Of a stretch of DNA of 64,000 nt, positions 1-11,770 are shown one piece after another. The notes under the pieces are model-generated. The model had not been told where the DNA came from and ran no database searches. It saw only the letters and a list, made by a program, of their open reading frames with translations. The translations under genes and the position numbers were made by a program. Origin of the DNA: Saccopteryx bilineata (taxonomy: Eukaryota > Chordata > Mammalia > Chiroptera > Emballonuridae); the NCBI RefSeq assembly GCF_036850765.1, contig NC_089491.1, positions 132,858,266 through 132,922,265 of the forward strand, given 5' to 3'. Numbering within the stretch: the first letter of the stretch is position 1; each line of letters opens with the position of its first letter.

Positions 1-112
1 AACATGGGGGTGCATGTGTCTTTACATACCAACGTTTTCTAGTTTTGAGGGTATATACCCAGTAGAGGGATTGCTGGGTCATGGGTCATATGCTAGTTCT
101 ATTTTTAAGAAT
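1..112 (-). mobile_element. L1 ORF2 3'-end fragment
   Basis: The reverse complement matches the C-terminal end of L1 ORF2, corresponding to the GIYP and MFIAA-type region also seen near 6641-6760 and 63600-63700. It is cut by the window edge on the left and fades out around 112. Confidence 0.6.
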
Positions 113-184
113 AGGGCCTGAAACATGGTTAGTGCTCCCAAACAGTAGCTGTTGTTATTCCCAAAGTAATAGATTGTTATCTAC

Positions 185-555
185 TTTTTTTTTTTTATTC
201 AGTGAGAGGAGAGGAGGCAGAGAGACAGACTCCTGCATGAGCCCTGACCAGGATCCACCCAGCAAACCCACTAGGGGGCAATGCTCTGCCCATCTGGAGC
301 ATTGCTCTGTTGCTCAGCAACTGAGCTCTTTTTAGCACCTGAGGTGGAGGCTATGGAGCCATCCTAAGCACCTGGACCAACTTGCTCCAAGCAAGCCATG
401 GCTGTGGGAAGGGGTAGGGAGAGAGAGAGAGAAGCGAGAGGGGGTGGAGTGGAGAGGCAAATGGCCGCTTCTCCTGTGTGCTCTGGCCGGGAATCGAATC
501 CATGACTTCCACATGCCGAGCAGACGTTCTACCACTGAGCCAACCAGCCAGGGCC
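185..555 (-). mobile_element. Rhin-1-like tRNA SINE, minus
   Basis: The tRNA-like head is at the right end (reverse complement GGCCCTGGCTGGTTGGCTCAG) and the T-rich tail at the left. Flanking TTGTTATCTAC (174-184) and TTGTTTTCTAC (556-566) form an imperfect 11-bp target-site duplication. The copy is quite diverged and therefore old. Confidence 0.85.
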
Positions 556-688
556 TTGTTTTCTACGTTTTTAAATTTATCCCGCTAGTTTAGCCAGTGA
601 ACAATTGGTGCCCCTTTGTATACTAAAGAAGATACATGGCAGTCAACCTGTTTAATACTAAACAGGGCATTAAATTTAAAAGGACATA

Positions 689-1008
689 GCCTGACCAGGC
701 AGTGGCGCAGTGGATAGAGCATCGGACTGGGATGCAGAGGACCCAGGTTCGAGACCCCGAGGTCGCCAGCTTAAGCGTGGGCTCATTTGGTTTGGGCAAA
801 GCTCACCAGCTTGGACCCAAGTTCGCTGGCTTGAGCAAAGGGTTACTCGGTCTGCTGAAGGACCACAGTCAAGGCACACATGAGAAAGCAATCAATGAAC
901 AACGAAGGCGTCACAACGAAAAACTGATAATTGACGCTTCTCATCTCTCTCTGTTCCTGACTGTCCCTATCTATCCCTCTCTCTGTCTCTGTTAAAAAAA
1001 ATTTTTTT
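689..1008 (+). mobile_element. tRNA SINE, second family (GCCTGACCAGG head)
   Basis: The head GCCTGACCAGGCAGTGGCGC has recognisable A- and B-box sequence (GTTCGAGACC). A body of repeated GCTTGAGC/GCTGGCTTGAGC phrases follows, ending in a CT-rich stretch and an A-rich tail. A duplication AAAGGACATA flanks it at 679-688 and 1009-1018. The same family recurs at 3868-4231. Confidence 0.85.
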
Positions 1009-1389
1009 AAAGGACATAAGTTGATTACCTACAGCCAGAAGCTTATTATTTAAGATAAGCAATTCTGTCACATAGCTGACCTTATTCCACATGAGTCTCA
1101 AAAATGACAGAGACACTTAGATCTGTCATGCTAAGGACGTCAAAAGGTTCGAGTATCTTGACATGTATAACCAGAGAAAGTCTCTGTTTCTGCTTTAGAA
1201 GATAATTTTGTCTCTTCTACAAAGGAGGAAAAAATACAGACAAGAAAAAAAGACATTTCCTTTTCACTGGTTTGTAAAGACCTCTTGTTCAAATCATAAT
1301 ACAAAGATATAAATAAATATTATAAAAGGGCTCCCTTCTCCAATAATTAGGGGAAAAAATGGTATCAATAAAATTCAAACTGTAATTAC

Positions 1390-1658
1390 CTTCTTCTTCT
1401 GTTCTTCCCCAGCCACCTATAATGCACTTTGTGTTTCGATCCAGGTTTTGGGAAACATTAAAAGGTAGACAAATAGGTTGAATATAGTCATTATACCTCA
1501 CTGCTTCTTTTAAATGAAAGAGTGCAATATCATTTTCGTAAGTTTCTAAATTGAAGTGTGGGTGGATGATGATTGCTTTAACTTTTATAATCTTGGTGTG
1601 TGGTTGCCTCCCAGCTATATTATTAGTTCCAAGCACAGCTCTCCACACTAAAGGTTGT
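1390..1658 (-). CDS. TMPRSS12: TMPRSS12 exon 3: catalytic Asp
   Basis: The acceptor TTTCTTTCAG|ACAACC and donor GAAG|GTAATT bound 269 nt (phase 2 in, phase 1 out), in frame with exon 2. The exon encodes residues about 135-224. It covers WRAVLGTNN, the PHTKIIKVKAIIIHP segment, the catalytic aspartate in ENDIALFHL (D at about 178), the RYNDYIQPICLP segment, a potential N-glycosylation site NVS, and CIIGGWGRT. These match the middle of the trypsin fold and human TMPRSS12. The oxyanion and catalytic-Ser motif (GDSGGP) is not in the window, so the last exons must lie to the left. All coding sequence looks functional and under constraint amid decayed repeats. Confidence 0.92.
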
Positions 1659-2791
1659 CTGAAAGAAAGTAAATATTCTTATTATAAACACATTTATTTA
1701 AGTAAATATTCTTAATCTCCCATTACTTTTTGTTTTTCCCATGTTGATTAATAACCAAAAAAATTAATCCTAATATTATGTGACATAAAGTCACATCTAA
1801 TAAAACCTAAATATCAAGATGTAAGAAAAAAGAAAAAGATCTATGGAACGGAAAGTCCAAACACAGACTCAAGTACATGAGAATTTATATGATTAAGGCA
1901 GTACTTCTTACTGGTGGGTGTAGTATGAATTAGTAAATGGTATTGGTATAACCAGCTAACTAGTTTGTAAAGTGAAATCTCTGAAAAACACTAAACACTA
2001 AAATAAACTCAAAAAGAATTAAATATATAAACACAAAAATATTTTTAATAAAACTATCTTTTAGAGATTCATAAAGTGTTGTGTCTGAGATTTACTTCAA
2101 AATAGTTGGAGAGGGGAGTTGGTAAGGATGAAGAAGAAACAAGATCAGGCATGAGTTGATAACTTGAAGCTGGGTGATTGGTATATGGGAATTCACTTAA
2201 TTATTCCCTTTACTTGTGTAAAGTTTTGAAATTTTATAATGAAACTACTTGGATATTAAATTAGTATAAAAATTATAAAAATGAAATCTGCAAGAAAATA
2301 TAGATGAATACATAACATTGAACTGAGGAAGGACTTTATAAAGCATGACACTAAATACAAAAACAAGAAGCAACTAATAGATCTTGACAGTCTTAAAAAG
2401 GAAAAAAGAAAAACCTAAACCAAACCAAAAGATGTTCTGTAGGTAAAAAATCAACAATTAATACCCAAGCATTTTATAGTTGTTAAAACTGTGATTGGAT
2501 TGGAAGGACTTGTACTTTTTATGTAGTTGTTTACAAATGCTGAAATTCTTTTTCACCCTTCAAATTGGTAAAGTTTGTATATGGGTGTGTGTTGTGCACA
2601 TGCATGTGAGAATGCATATTTGATGATAATGCTCACTACAGATAGGAGTCAGAATAACAAAGGGACTCCTATTCATTGTAGAAAGTATTAATAGATGAGC
2701 ACTTGGGTAGCCTGTTTCAATAGCCTATAAGAATTGCATTGTATTTGACTCTTCAGTTTTATTTCCTAGAACTTATCCCAAGGAAATAGGA
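1659..2791. other. TMPRSS12 intron 2, unique AT-rich sequence
   Basis: AT-rich intronic sequence next to exon 3. I recognise no repeat, RNA gene or coding segment here. A short TG-rich run lies near 2580-2620. Confidence 0.5.
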
Positions 2792-3103
2792 CAGGGGTCT
2801 CCAAACTACGGCCTGCAGACCGCATGCGGCCCCCCGCCGCACTTCCTGAAGGAGCACCTCTTTCATTGGTGGTCAGTGAGAGGAGCATAGTTCTCATTGA
2901 AATACTGGTCAGTTTGTTGATTTAAATTTACTTGTTCTTTATTTTAAATATTGTATTTGTTCCTGTTTTGTTTTTTTACTTTAAAATAAGATATGTGCAG
3001 TGTGCATAGAGATTTGTTCGTAGTTTTTTTTTTATAGTCCTGCCCTCCAACGGTCTGAGGGACAGTGAACTGGCCCCCTGTGTAAAAAGTTTGGGGACCC
3101 CTG
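2792..3103. mobile_element. Non-autonomous hAT transposon (MITE), 312 bp
   Basis: The terminal inverted repeats are CAGGGGTCTCCAAACT and AGTTTGGGGACCCCTG. They are flanked by 8-bp duplications AAATAGGA (2784-2791) and AAATAGAA (3104-3111), which differ at one base. The 8-bp duplication and CAGGGGT ends are diagnostic of hAT. No transposase frame is present, so it must have been moved in trans. Confidence 0.85.
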
Positions 3104-3716
3104 AAATAGAAGATGATTAACTCTCTTAAAAGTGGACTAGGCAAACTCTAAAAAGTCTGTAGTAAAGTTTTAAAGTTCTAGTGTTTTTTGTTTTTTTTAA
3201 ATCACTGCTTTAAGCTACTTGGAAGTAATGATGTTTCTTTTCTTTTCCAAACTTAATTTATATAACTTAACTTGCTTCAACTTATATTCAGGCTATAAGA
3301 TTTAAAAACAGGTTGTACACACTGTGAACTACAAAACATTGCTAATAGAAATTAAAGAATACATAAATGGAAAGACATCCCACATTAATGGGTTGGAAGA
3401 CCTACTACTGTTAGGATAACAATAATACCCAAAGCGATCTATATGTTCAATTCCTATAAAAGTCCCATGATGTTTTTTTCCAAAGTAGAAAATTTAATTT
3501 GGAATATCAAGGGACCCCCACCCCCACCCCAAGTAACCAAAATAATCTTGCTAAAGAAGAATGAAGTTGGAGGACACACACTTACTGATTCCAAAGTTTA
3601 CTACAAAGCTACAGTAATCTAAACAGTGTGGTGTTGGCATAAGGACAGGTATATATACTAATGGAAAAGAATAGAGAGCCCAGAAATATACCCTTGCTTA
3701 TGTGGTCAAATGGTTT

Positions 3717-4378
3717 TCTTTCTTTCTTTTCTTTTCTTTTTTTTCTTTCTCTCTCTTTCTTTCTTTCATTGTTTCATTTTTTCCTTTCTTTTTATTGTAA
3801 GTTTTTTCCTTTCTCTTGATTTTATTGGGGTGACACTAGGTTATCAAGAGTACACAGAAAAAAAAAAGCCTGACCAGGAGGTGGCGCAGTAGATAGAGCG
3901 TCAGACTGGGATGCCGAGGACCCAGGTTCAAGACCCCAAGGTTGCCAGCTTGAGCGTGGGCTCATCTGGTTTGAGCGAAGCTCACCAGCTTGGCCCCAAG
4001 GTCGCTGGCTCGAGCAAGGGGTTACTCGGTCTGCTGAAGGCCCGCGGTCAAGGCACATATGAGAAAAGCAATCAATAAACAACTAAGATGTCACAACAAA
4101 AAACTAATGATTGATGCTTCTCATCTCTCTCTGTTCCCATCTGTCTGTCCCTATCTATCCCTCTCTCTGACTCTCTCTCTGTCTCTGTAAAAAAAATAAA
4201 ATTAAAAAAAAATTTTTAAGTTAAAAAAAAAAAGAGTACACAGGTTTCAGGTGCACAATTCCACAACACAGCATATGTACACTGTATTGTGTGTTCATCA
4301 CCCCAAGTCAAGTCTCCATCCATCACCATTTATCCCCCATGATACCCTCCTGTTCGTCTCCCCATCCTTCTCCCTCTG
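3717..4378 (-). mobile_element. 5'-truncated L1 3' end, minus, nested
   Basis: An L1 3' UTR in minus orientation (ATTTTATTGGGGTGACACTA, then ACACAGGTTTCAGGTGCACA) is inserted in the old L1(+). The host sequence GTGGTCAA occurs on both sides (3702-3709 and 4379-4386), consistent with a target duplication. A TTTC-rich simple repeat at 3716-3790 lies at the poly(A) side. The SINE at 3868-4231 later entered this fragment. Confidence 0.6.
3868..4231 (+). mobile_element. tRNA SINE, second family, in an L1 tail
   Basis: Same family as 689-1008 (head GCCTGACCAGGAGGTGGCGC). The flanking AAGAGTACACAG at 3846-3857 and 4232-4243 is a 12-bp duplication of the L1 3' UTR target, so this insertion post-dates the L1 fragment. 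Confidence 0.85.
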
Positions 4379-5614
4379 TGGTCAACTGATTTTCAATAAA
4401 AATGCCAAGACAATTCAATAGAAGAATGGACAGTCTTTTCAACAAATTGTGCTGAGAAAATTGGATATCTACATGCAAAAGAATGAAGTTGGATCATATG
4501 CACCATATGCATATGGACCTTATACCATATGTAAAACTTAACTCAAAATAGATAATGACTTAAATATAAGAGTAAAATTATAAAAACTCATAGAAGAAAA
4601 CACAGGAGAAAACCTTCATGGTGTTGGATTTGGCAATGATTTCTTGGATCTGATCCCAAAAGCATAGGAACAACAACAACAAAAAGATAAATTGAACTTC
4701 ATCAAAATTAAAAGCTTGTAAATAAAACAAACAAAACAGAAATAGACTCACAGATACAGGAAACAAACGCGTGGTTACCAGGGTGGAGAGAGGTTGGGGA
4801 TGTAGGTGAAACAGGTAAAGGGGATAAGTGGTATAAACTCTACCATTGAGCTAGCTGGCCAGGGGCAATTTTTTAAAAATTTAAAAAATTTGTGCATCAA
4901 AGGACACTATCAAGAGAATAAAAAGACAACCCACAGAATAAGAGAAAACAGCTGCAAAACATATATTTAATAAGGGATTAATGGCCAGAATATATAAAAC
5001 ACTCCTACAACCTAACCCCCCCCCAACAGCCTAATTAAAAATTGGGCACAGGACTTGAAAAGGTATTTTTCCAAAGAAGATGGCCAGTAAGCACATGGAA
5101 AGATGTTTAGCATTACTAGTGATTAGTGCAAAGCAAAACCACAATGAGACACACACTTCACACTCATCAGGGTAGTTATCATAGTAATAGTGTAAGTGAA
5201 AGTAGTGCAAATGATGAGCTAAGGAAAAGGAGACTGATATTCTGGATCTACTTTTAATCAGTGGGGAGCTTTAGGGGACAGAAGAAACAAACTTTAGAGC
5301 TACTTCACAGAAAGAGCTAGCTCTCGGGAAGTGGAGCTATTGGTCATGCTGTTATCTGAGAGACAGAGGAAGGAAAGGATTAAACAAAACAGAAAAAATT
5401 CATTGTTGGCAACTAATGAATAAACAAGGAAAACAGACAAAAACTCATAGACACAGACCACAGTGTAATGGTTTCCAGAGAGGAAAGGGGTGGGAGATAG
5501 TAAAGGAGGTCAACTATATGGTGACAGAAGATTATTTGACTTTGGGTGGTGTGCACACAATGCAACATACAGATGATATAGCATAGGATTGTGCACATAA
5601 GAGCTGTATAATTT

Positions 5615-5992
5615 CTGGTCCTGGCCAGTTGGCTCAGCAGTAGAGCATCAGCCCGGCGTGTGGAAGTCCCGAGTTCAATTCCCAGCCAGGGCACACAGAA
5701 GAAGCACCCATCTCCTTCTCCACCCTTCCCCCTCTCTTTCCTCTCTATCTCTCTCTTCCTTTCCTGCAGCAAGGCACCTCTGGAGCAAAGCTGGCCCGGG
5801 TGCTGAGGATGGCTCCATGGCCTCCACCTCAGGTGCTAGAATGGCTCTGGCAGCAATGGAGCAACGCCCCAGATGGGCCGAGTGTCGCCCCTGGTGGGCA
5901 TGCTGGGTAAATCCTGGTCGGGTGCATGTGGGAGTCTGTCTGACAACCCCCTGCCCCCCACCTCTCACTTCGGAAAAATACAAAAAAAAAGT
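5615..5992 (+). mobile_element. Rhin-1-like tRNA SINE, plus
   Basis: The head is GGTCCTGGCCAGTTGGCTCAG, with a full body and an AATACAAAAA tail. Flanking GCTGTATAATTT (5603-5614) and GCTATATAATTT (5993-6004) are an 11/12 duplication. It sits exactly where the L1(+) 3' end meets the L1(-) 3' end. Confidence 0.85.
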
Positions 5993-6360
5993 GCTATATA
6001 ATTTTTATTATTTTAATTTAGAAATTAAATTTAATGGGGTGACATTGGTCAGTAAGAATACATAGGTTTCAGGTAAACATCTCTATAGCATTTTTGAACT
6101 GTTGATTTTGCTATGCGCCCATAATCCAAAATCAAAGCATTTTCTGTCACTGTATATTTGTCCTTCTTTACTTCTCTCCCCTTCACCCACTCCCCCTGGT
6201 AACCACTTCACTTTTGTCTGTGTCCATGAGTCTCATTTTTATATCCTATATATGTGTGAAATAACATAGTTATTTAGTTTTTTCTGATTTAGTTATTTCA
6301 CTTAGCATAATGTTCTCAAGATCCATTCGTGTTGTAAATGGCAATAGATCATCATTTCTT

Positions 6361-6556
6361 TTTCTTTTTCTTTTTAGATTTTATTTACTGATTTTACAGA
6401 GAGCAGAGAGTGGGTGGGGAGCAAGAAGTGTCAACTCATAGTTGCTTCACTTTAGTTTATTGCTTGCTTGTCATATGTGCCTTGACCGGGCAAGCCCAGG
6501 ATTTTGAACCAGCAACCTCGGCATTCCAGGTTGATGCTCTATCCACTATGCCACCA
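6361..6556 (-). mobile_element. Short tRNA SINE, minus
   Basis: About 196 bp with a TTTC-rich tail at left and a diverged tRNA head at right, interrupting L1 ORF2. CATTTCTT occurs at 6353-6360 and 6557-6564 as the target duplication. Removing the SINE restores continuous L1 sequence. Confidence 0.75.
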
Positions 6557-7963
6557 CATTTCTTATAGCTGAGTAGTATTCCACTCAGTATATATGTACC
6601 ACATCTTCTTTATCCAATCCTCTATTGAGGGAAACTTTGGTTGTTTCCATGTCATGGCCACTGTGAATTAAGCTGTGATGAACATGGGGGTGAATGTGCC
6701 TTTGCGTACCAACGTTTTTCAGGTAGATATCCAGTAGAGGGCTTTGTTGGGTCATATGGTAGCTCTAGTCTTAATGTTTTGAGACACCATACTGTCTTCC
6801 ATAATGTCTGTACCAGTTTACATTCCCACCAGCAGTGAGTGAGGGTTCCTTTTTCTCCACATCCTCTCTAACGCTTGTTATTACCTGTCTTGTTGACAGG
6901 TAATAGCTAATCTAACAGGTGTGAGGTGGTATCTCATTGTAGTTTTGATTTGCATTTTTCTAACAGCTAGTGAAATGAGCATCTTTTATATATCTGTTTG
7001 TTGTTTTTATGTCTTCATGAGAGAAGTGTCTGTTCAGGTCCTCTCCCCATTTTTTAATTGGATTGTTTGTTGTTAAGTTTTGTGAGTTCTCCATATATTT
7101 TAGATATTAACCCTTTGTCAGAGCTGTTTTTTGTGAATATCAACTCCTCTTTGGTTGGCTGGCTTTTCATTTTGTTATCAGTTTCTTTTGCTGTGCAGAA
7201 GTTTCTTAGTTTAATACAATCCCATTCATTTACTTTTGCCTTTACTTCCCTTGCCTTTGGGGTCAAATTCATATAATATTCTCCACAGCCAAAATCTAAA
7301 AGATTAGTACCTATGTCTTCTGTGTAATTTATTGTTTCAGACCTTAAATTTGGGTCTTTGATCCATTTTGAATTAATTTTTGTTCATGGGGACAAACTAT
7401 AGTAATTTCATTCTTTTGTATGTACTTTCTAATTTTCCCAGCACCATTTATTGAAGAGGCTTTCTTTTCTCCATTGTATATTTCTGGCTCCTTTGTCAAA
7501 GATTATTTTCCCATATGTATGTGGTTTGATTTCTGGGCTCTTGATTCTGTTCCACTGGTCTGTATGTCTGTTTTTCTGCCAATGTCATGCTATTTTGATT
7601 ATTGTGACTCTATAGTATAATTTGAAGTCAGGTAATGTGATACCTCTAGTTTCATTCTTTTTTCTCAGAATTGCTTTGACTATTTGAGGTCTTTTATGGT
7701 TCCATACAAATCTGGTGATTTTTTTGTTCTGTTTCTTTAAAAAATGACATTGGGGGTTGCATTAAATTTGTATATTGCTTTGGGTAATATGGCCATTTTA
7801 ACTATGTGAATTCTTCTGATCTATGAACATGGAATATTGTTTCCTTTTATTGTGTCTTTTTCCATTTCTTTTAATAATACTTTGTAGTTTTCAGTATATA
7901 GGTCCTTCACATCCTTTATTAAGTTTATTCCTAGGTATTTTATTGGTGTATAGGAAAGCAATA

Positions 7964-8358
7964 TTTATTTGTTTATTTATTTAGCAAGAGAGACAGAGAG
8001 AGGGACAGGGATAGATAAGAAGGGAGAGAGATGAAAAGTATCAATTCTTTGTTGCGGTATCTTAGTTGTTCATTGATTGCTTTCTCATATGTGCCTTGAC
8101 CTAGGGACTACAGCAGAGCGAGTGACCCCTTGCTCAAGCCAGCGACCTTGTGCTCAAGCTAGTGACCTTGGGCTTCAAACCAGTGAACCTTGGGCTCAAG
8201 CTAGTGACCATGGGGTCATGTCCATGGTCCCACGCTCAAGCCAGCAAACTTCTCATGCTGGTGAGTCAGTGCTCAATCTGGTGACCTCAAAGTTTTGAAC
8301 CTGGGTCCTCTGTGTCCCAGGCTGACACTGTATCCACTACACCACCACCTGGTCACGC
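7964..8358 (-). mobile_element. tRNA SINE, second family, minus, in L1
   Basis: An ATTT-rich tail at left, a body of GCTCAAGCCAGCGACC-type phrases, and a head complement ending CACCACCTGGTCA(C)GC. AAAGCAATA (7955-7963) and AAAGTAATA (8359-8367) flank it. Confidence 0.8.
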
Positions 8359-8795
8359 AAAGTAATACACTTTTGCATATTGATATTTATCCTGTGACTT
8401 TACAGTATTTATTGTTTCTAATAGTTTTTTGGTGGAGTTTTTGGGGTTTCCTATATACAGGATCATTTTATCTGCAAAAATTGTTACCTTTACTTCATCT
8501 TTCCCGATATGAATGCCTTTTATTTCTTTCTCTTGCTTAACTGTGTTGGCTAAGAGTTTCAGTCCATGTTGAATAAGAGTGGAGACAGTAGGCATCCTTG
8601 TCTTGTTCCTGATTTTAGAGGAAAAGCTTTCCATTTTCCACTATTTAGTATGAAAATGGCTGTTTGTCATATATGGCCTTTATTATGTTGCAGTGCTTTG
8701 CTTCTATATCCATTTTATTGAGTTTTAAACATAAATGGATGCTGTATCTTATTGAATGCATTTTTCTTCATCTATTGATACATACACACACATAT

Positions 8796-8799
8796 ATAT

Positions 8800-8834
<35 letters not shown>

Positions 8835-9148
8835 TTTTTTAGCAAGAGAGACAGATAGGGACAGACAGACAGGAAGGGAGAGATATGAGAAATAACTCAT
8901 AGTTGTGGCACTTTAGTTGTTCATTGATTGCTTTCTCTTATGTACCTTGACCAGGGGGCTCAAGCTCAGCCAGTGACCCCTTGCTCAAGCCAGCAACTAT
9001 GGGGTCAGGTCTATGAGCCCAGGTTCAAGCTGGTGAGCCTGCACTCAGGCCAGATGAGCCCACACTCAAGCTGGTGACCTAGTGATTTCAAAGCTGGGTC
9101 CTCAGTGTCCCAAGCCAGTGCTCTATCCAATGCACCACCACCTGCTCT
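8796..9148 (-). mobile_element. tRNA SINE with (ATTT)n tail, minus, in L1
   Basis: The tail is a perfect-looking (ATTT)n microsatellite at about 8799-8838, followed on the plus strand by the reverse-complemented SINE body and head (CCACCACCTGCTCTGGCAGG). It splits L1 ORF2 in the RT region. The target duplication is not clear. Confidence 0.7.
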
Positions 9149-10125
9149 GGCAGGGATCCTACCATTTTTATCCTTTGTTTTGTTGATGTGATGTATCATA
9201 TTAATCGATTTGTGTATATTGAACCATCCTTGTGCTCCTGGAATGAATCCCACTTGATCATGGTGTTATTGTTTTGTTTTGTTTTGTTTTAATGTACTGT
9301 TGTATTCGATTTTCTAGTATTTTGTTTAGGATTTTTGCATCTGTATTCATTAGAAATATTGGTCTGTGTTGTCCTTGCCAGATTTCGGTATCAGGGTTAT
9401 GTTACCCTCCTAAAATGTGTTAGGAAGTATTGCCTCTTCAATTTTTTGGAAACCTTTGTGAAGGATAAGTACCAAATTTCTTTGAATGTTTTGTAGAATT
9501 CACTAGTGTAACCATCTCGTCCTGGACTTCTATTTTTTGGGAGGTTTTTGATAGTTGTTTTTATTTCTTCACTGCTTATTGGTCTATTTAGTTTTTTTAC
9601 TCTTTGTGACTCAGTCTAGGAATATTGTATTGTTCTAGGAACTTATTCATTTTTTCTAGATTATTGAATTTGGTGGCATGTAATTTTTCACAGTATTCTA
9701 GTATGATCCTTTGTATAGCTATGATGTCTGGTAATTTCTCCTCTTTCATTTTGGATTTTGTTGATATGAGTCATTTCTCTTTTTTCCTTAGTGAGTTTAA
9801 CCAGGGGTTTGTTGACTTCATTGATTTTTTGTCAAAGCACCAGTTCTTGGTTGTATTAATTTTTTCTATAGTTGTTTTTATTCCCTATTTCATTTAGTTC
9901 TGCTCTGATTTTTATTATTTCCTTTCTTCTGCTGACTTTGGGTTGCCTTTCTTTTTCTTTTTCTAGTTCTTTAAGATTTAATGTTAGATTGTTTACTTGG
10001 GATCTCTCTTATTTCTTGATATAAGCCTGTAATAATATAAACTTCCCTCTTATTACTGTTTTTGCTGGATCCCAGAAGTTTTGATATGTCATATTGTCTT
10101 TCTCATTTGCCTGTATATGTCTTTT

Positions 10126-10466
10126 TTTATTATTATTGAGAGAAGGAAGGCAGAGAGACAGACTCCTGCATGTGCCCTGACTGAGATCTACCCAGCAAGC
10201 CCCCTAAGGGCAATTCTCTGCCCATCTGGGCTTCGATCTGTTGCTCAGCAACTGAGCTATTTTTAGGACCTGAGGTGAAGGTTACAGAGCCATTCTCAGT
10301 GCCTAGGGCCAACTGGCTTGAACCATTGAGCCATGGCTGCAGGACAGGAAGTGGGGTAGGGGTGGAGAAACAGATGATCATTTTCCTGTGTGCCCTGACT
10401 GGGAATTAAACCTGGGACATCTATACACCAGGCCGATGCTCTACCACTGACCCAACCAGCCAGGGC
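10126..10466 (-). mobile_element. Old Rhin-1-like SINE, minus, in L1
   Basis: The reverse-complement head is at right (AACCAGCCAGGGC). TGTATATGTCTTT on the left and TGTATGTATCTTT on the right are a diverged target duplication. The body contains the GCCTAGGGCCAACTGG-type variant of the older subfamily also seen at 185-555 and 37160-37520. Confidence 0.8.
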
Positions 10467-10560
10467 CTGTATGTATCTTTTGATCTCTGCTTTTATTTAT
10501 TCTTTGACCCAGTCATTTTTTAAAAGTATGTTGTTTAATTTCCATATTTTTGTGGGTTTT

Positions 10561-10766
10561 TTTTAAAGTTAAATTTAATGCAGTGACATTGATAAATCAG
10601 GGTACATATGTTGAGAGAAAACATCTCCAGATTATTTTGACATTTGATTATGCTGTATACCCCTCACCCAAAGCCAAATTGTCTTCCGTCATCTTCTATC
10701 TGGTTTTCTTTGTGCCCCTCCCCTCCCCCTACCTCCTCTCTCCTTCCTTGCCCCATCCCCCCCATG
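10561..10766 (-). mobile_element. Nested L1 3' UTR fragment, minus
   Basis: About 200 bp of a young L1 3' UTR (AAATTTAATGCAGTGACATTG, then a C-rich run). It closely matches the reverse complement of the 3' end at about 24270-24450. It is inserted in L1 ORF2 between two GGGTTT-type target copies and is extremely 5'-truncated. Confidence 0.65.
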
Positions 10767-10812
10767 GGTTTCTTTACTTCCTTTTGGCAGTTGGATTCTA
10801 ATTTCAGAGCTT

Positions 10813-11166
10813 TTTTTTTTTTCCTGAAGTTGGAAACAGGGAAGCAGTCAGACTCCCGCATGCTCCCGACCAGGACCCACCCGGCATGCCCACCAGGGGG
10901 CTCTGTCCATCTGGGGCGTCGCTCTGTTGCAACCGGAGCCATTCTAGCGCCTGAGGCAAAGGCCACAGAGCCATCTTCAGTGCCTGGGCCAACTTTGCTC
11001 CAATGGAGCCTTGGCTGTGGGAAGGGAAGAGAGAGACAGAGAGGAAGGAGAGGGGGAGGGGTGGAGAAGCAGATGGGCACTTCTCCTGTGTGCCCTGGCT
11101 GGGAATTGAACCCGGGACTCCTGCACACCAGGCCGATGCTCTACCACTGAGCCAACCGGCCAGGGC
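10813..11166 (-). mobile_element. Rhin-1-like SINE, minus, in L1
   Basis: A complete copy with a CTTCAGGAAAAAA-type 3' end at left and head at right. A perfect duplication CTAATTTCAGAGCTT lies at 10798-10812 and 11167-11181. Confidence 0.88.
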
Positions 11167-11770
11167 CTAATTTCAGAGCTTTATGGTCAGAGAATATCTT
11201 TGGTATAATGTCAGTCTTCTTGAATTTGTTGAGCTCAGTTTTGTAGCCCAACATATGATCTATCCTTGAGAACGTTCCATGAACCCTGGAAAAGAACATA
11301 TTATCTGATGTTTTGGGATGAAATATTCTATAAATATCAATTGGTTTAGTGTGTCATCTAAGGCCAATATTCTTTATTGATTCTCTCTTTGGATGATCTG
11401 TCTAAACTGTCAATGTTGAGTTGACATATCCAACTATGACTGTATTTTTGTCACTTCTTATTTTAGTTCCATTAGTAGTTGTTTTATATATTTTGGTGCT
11501 CCCTGATTTGGTGCATATATATCAAGGAGTGTTATGTCTTCTTGATATAGTATCCCCTTTATCATTATGAAATACCTATCTCTGTTTCTTGTTATGTTTG
11601 TTGTCTTGAAATTAGTATTGTCAGATATAAGTATGGCTACACCAGCTGCTTTTCTTTGTATATTATTTGCTTGGAGAATTGTTTTCCAACCTCTCACTTT
11701 GAGTCTACTTTTGTCCTCGCAGCTTAGATGTATCTCTTGGAAGCAGCATATGTTTGGGTTTTGTTTTTTG

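Larger units (their letters stand above)
3330..5614 (+). mobile_element. Old L1 ORF2 3' half and 3' UTR, plus
   Basis: Before and after inserted DNA the plus strand reads as eroded L1 ORF2, with segments equivalent to [17 protein letters not shown] and the MRYHLTP region. It ends in a 3' UTR near 5480-5614 (GGTGACAGAAGATTATTTGAC). It is heavily mutated, with no useful open frame. It is split at 3710-4378 by a younger L1(-) 3' end and truncated by a SINE at 5615. Confidence 0.65.

Noticed and set aside
3710..3892. Phe-rich 60-codon frame as a membrane peptide
   Set aside because: It is the translation of a TTTC simple repeat and L1 tail.
8796..8840. Regularly spaced repeats as a CRISPR array
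   Set aside because: The (ATTT)n, (TAAA)n and GC-box repeats are micro- or minisatellites with no spacers, in a mammalian genome.
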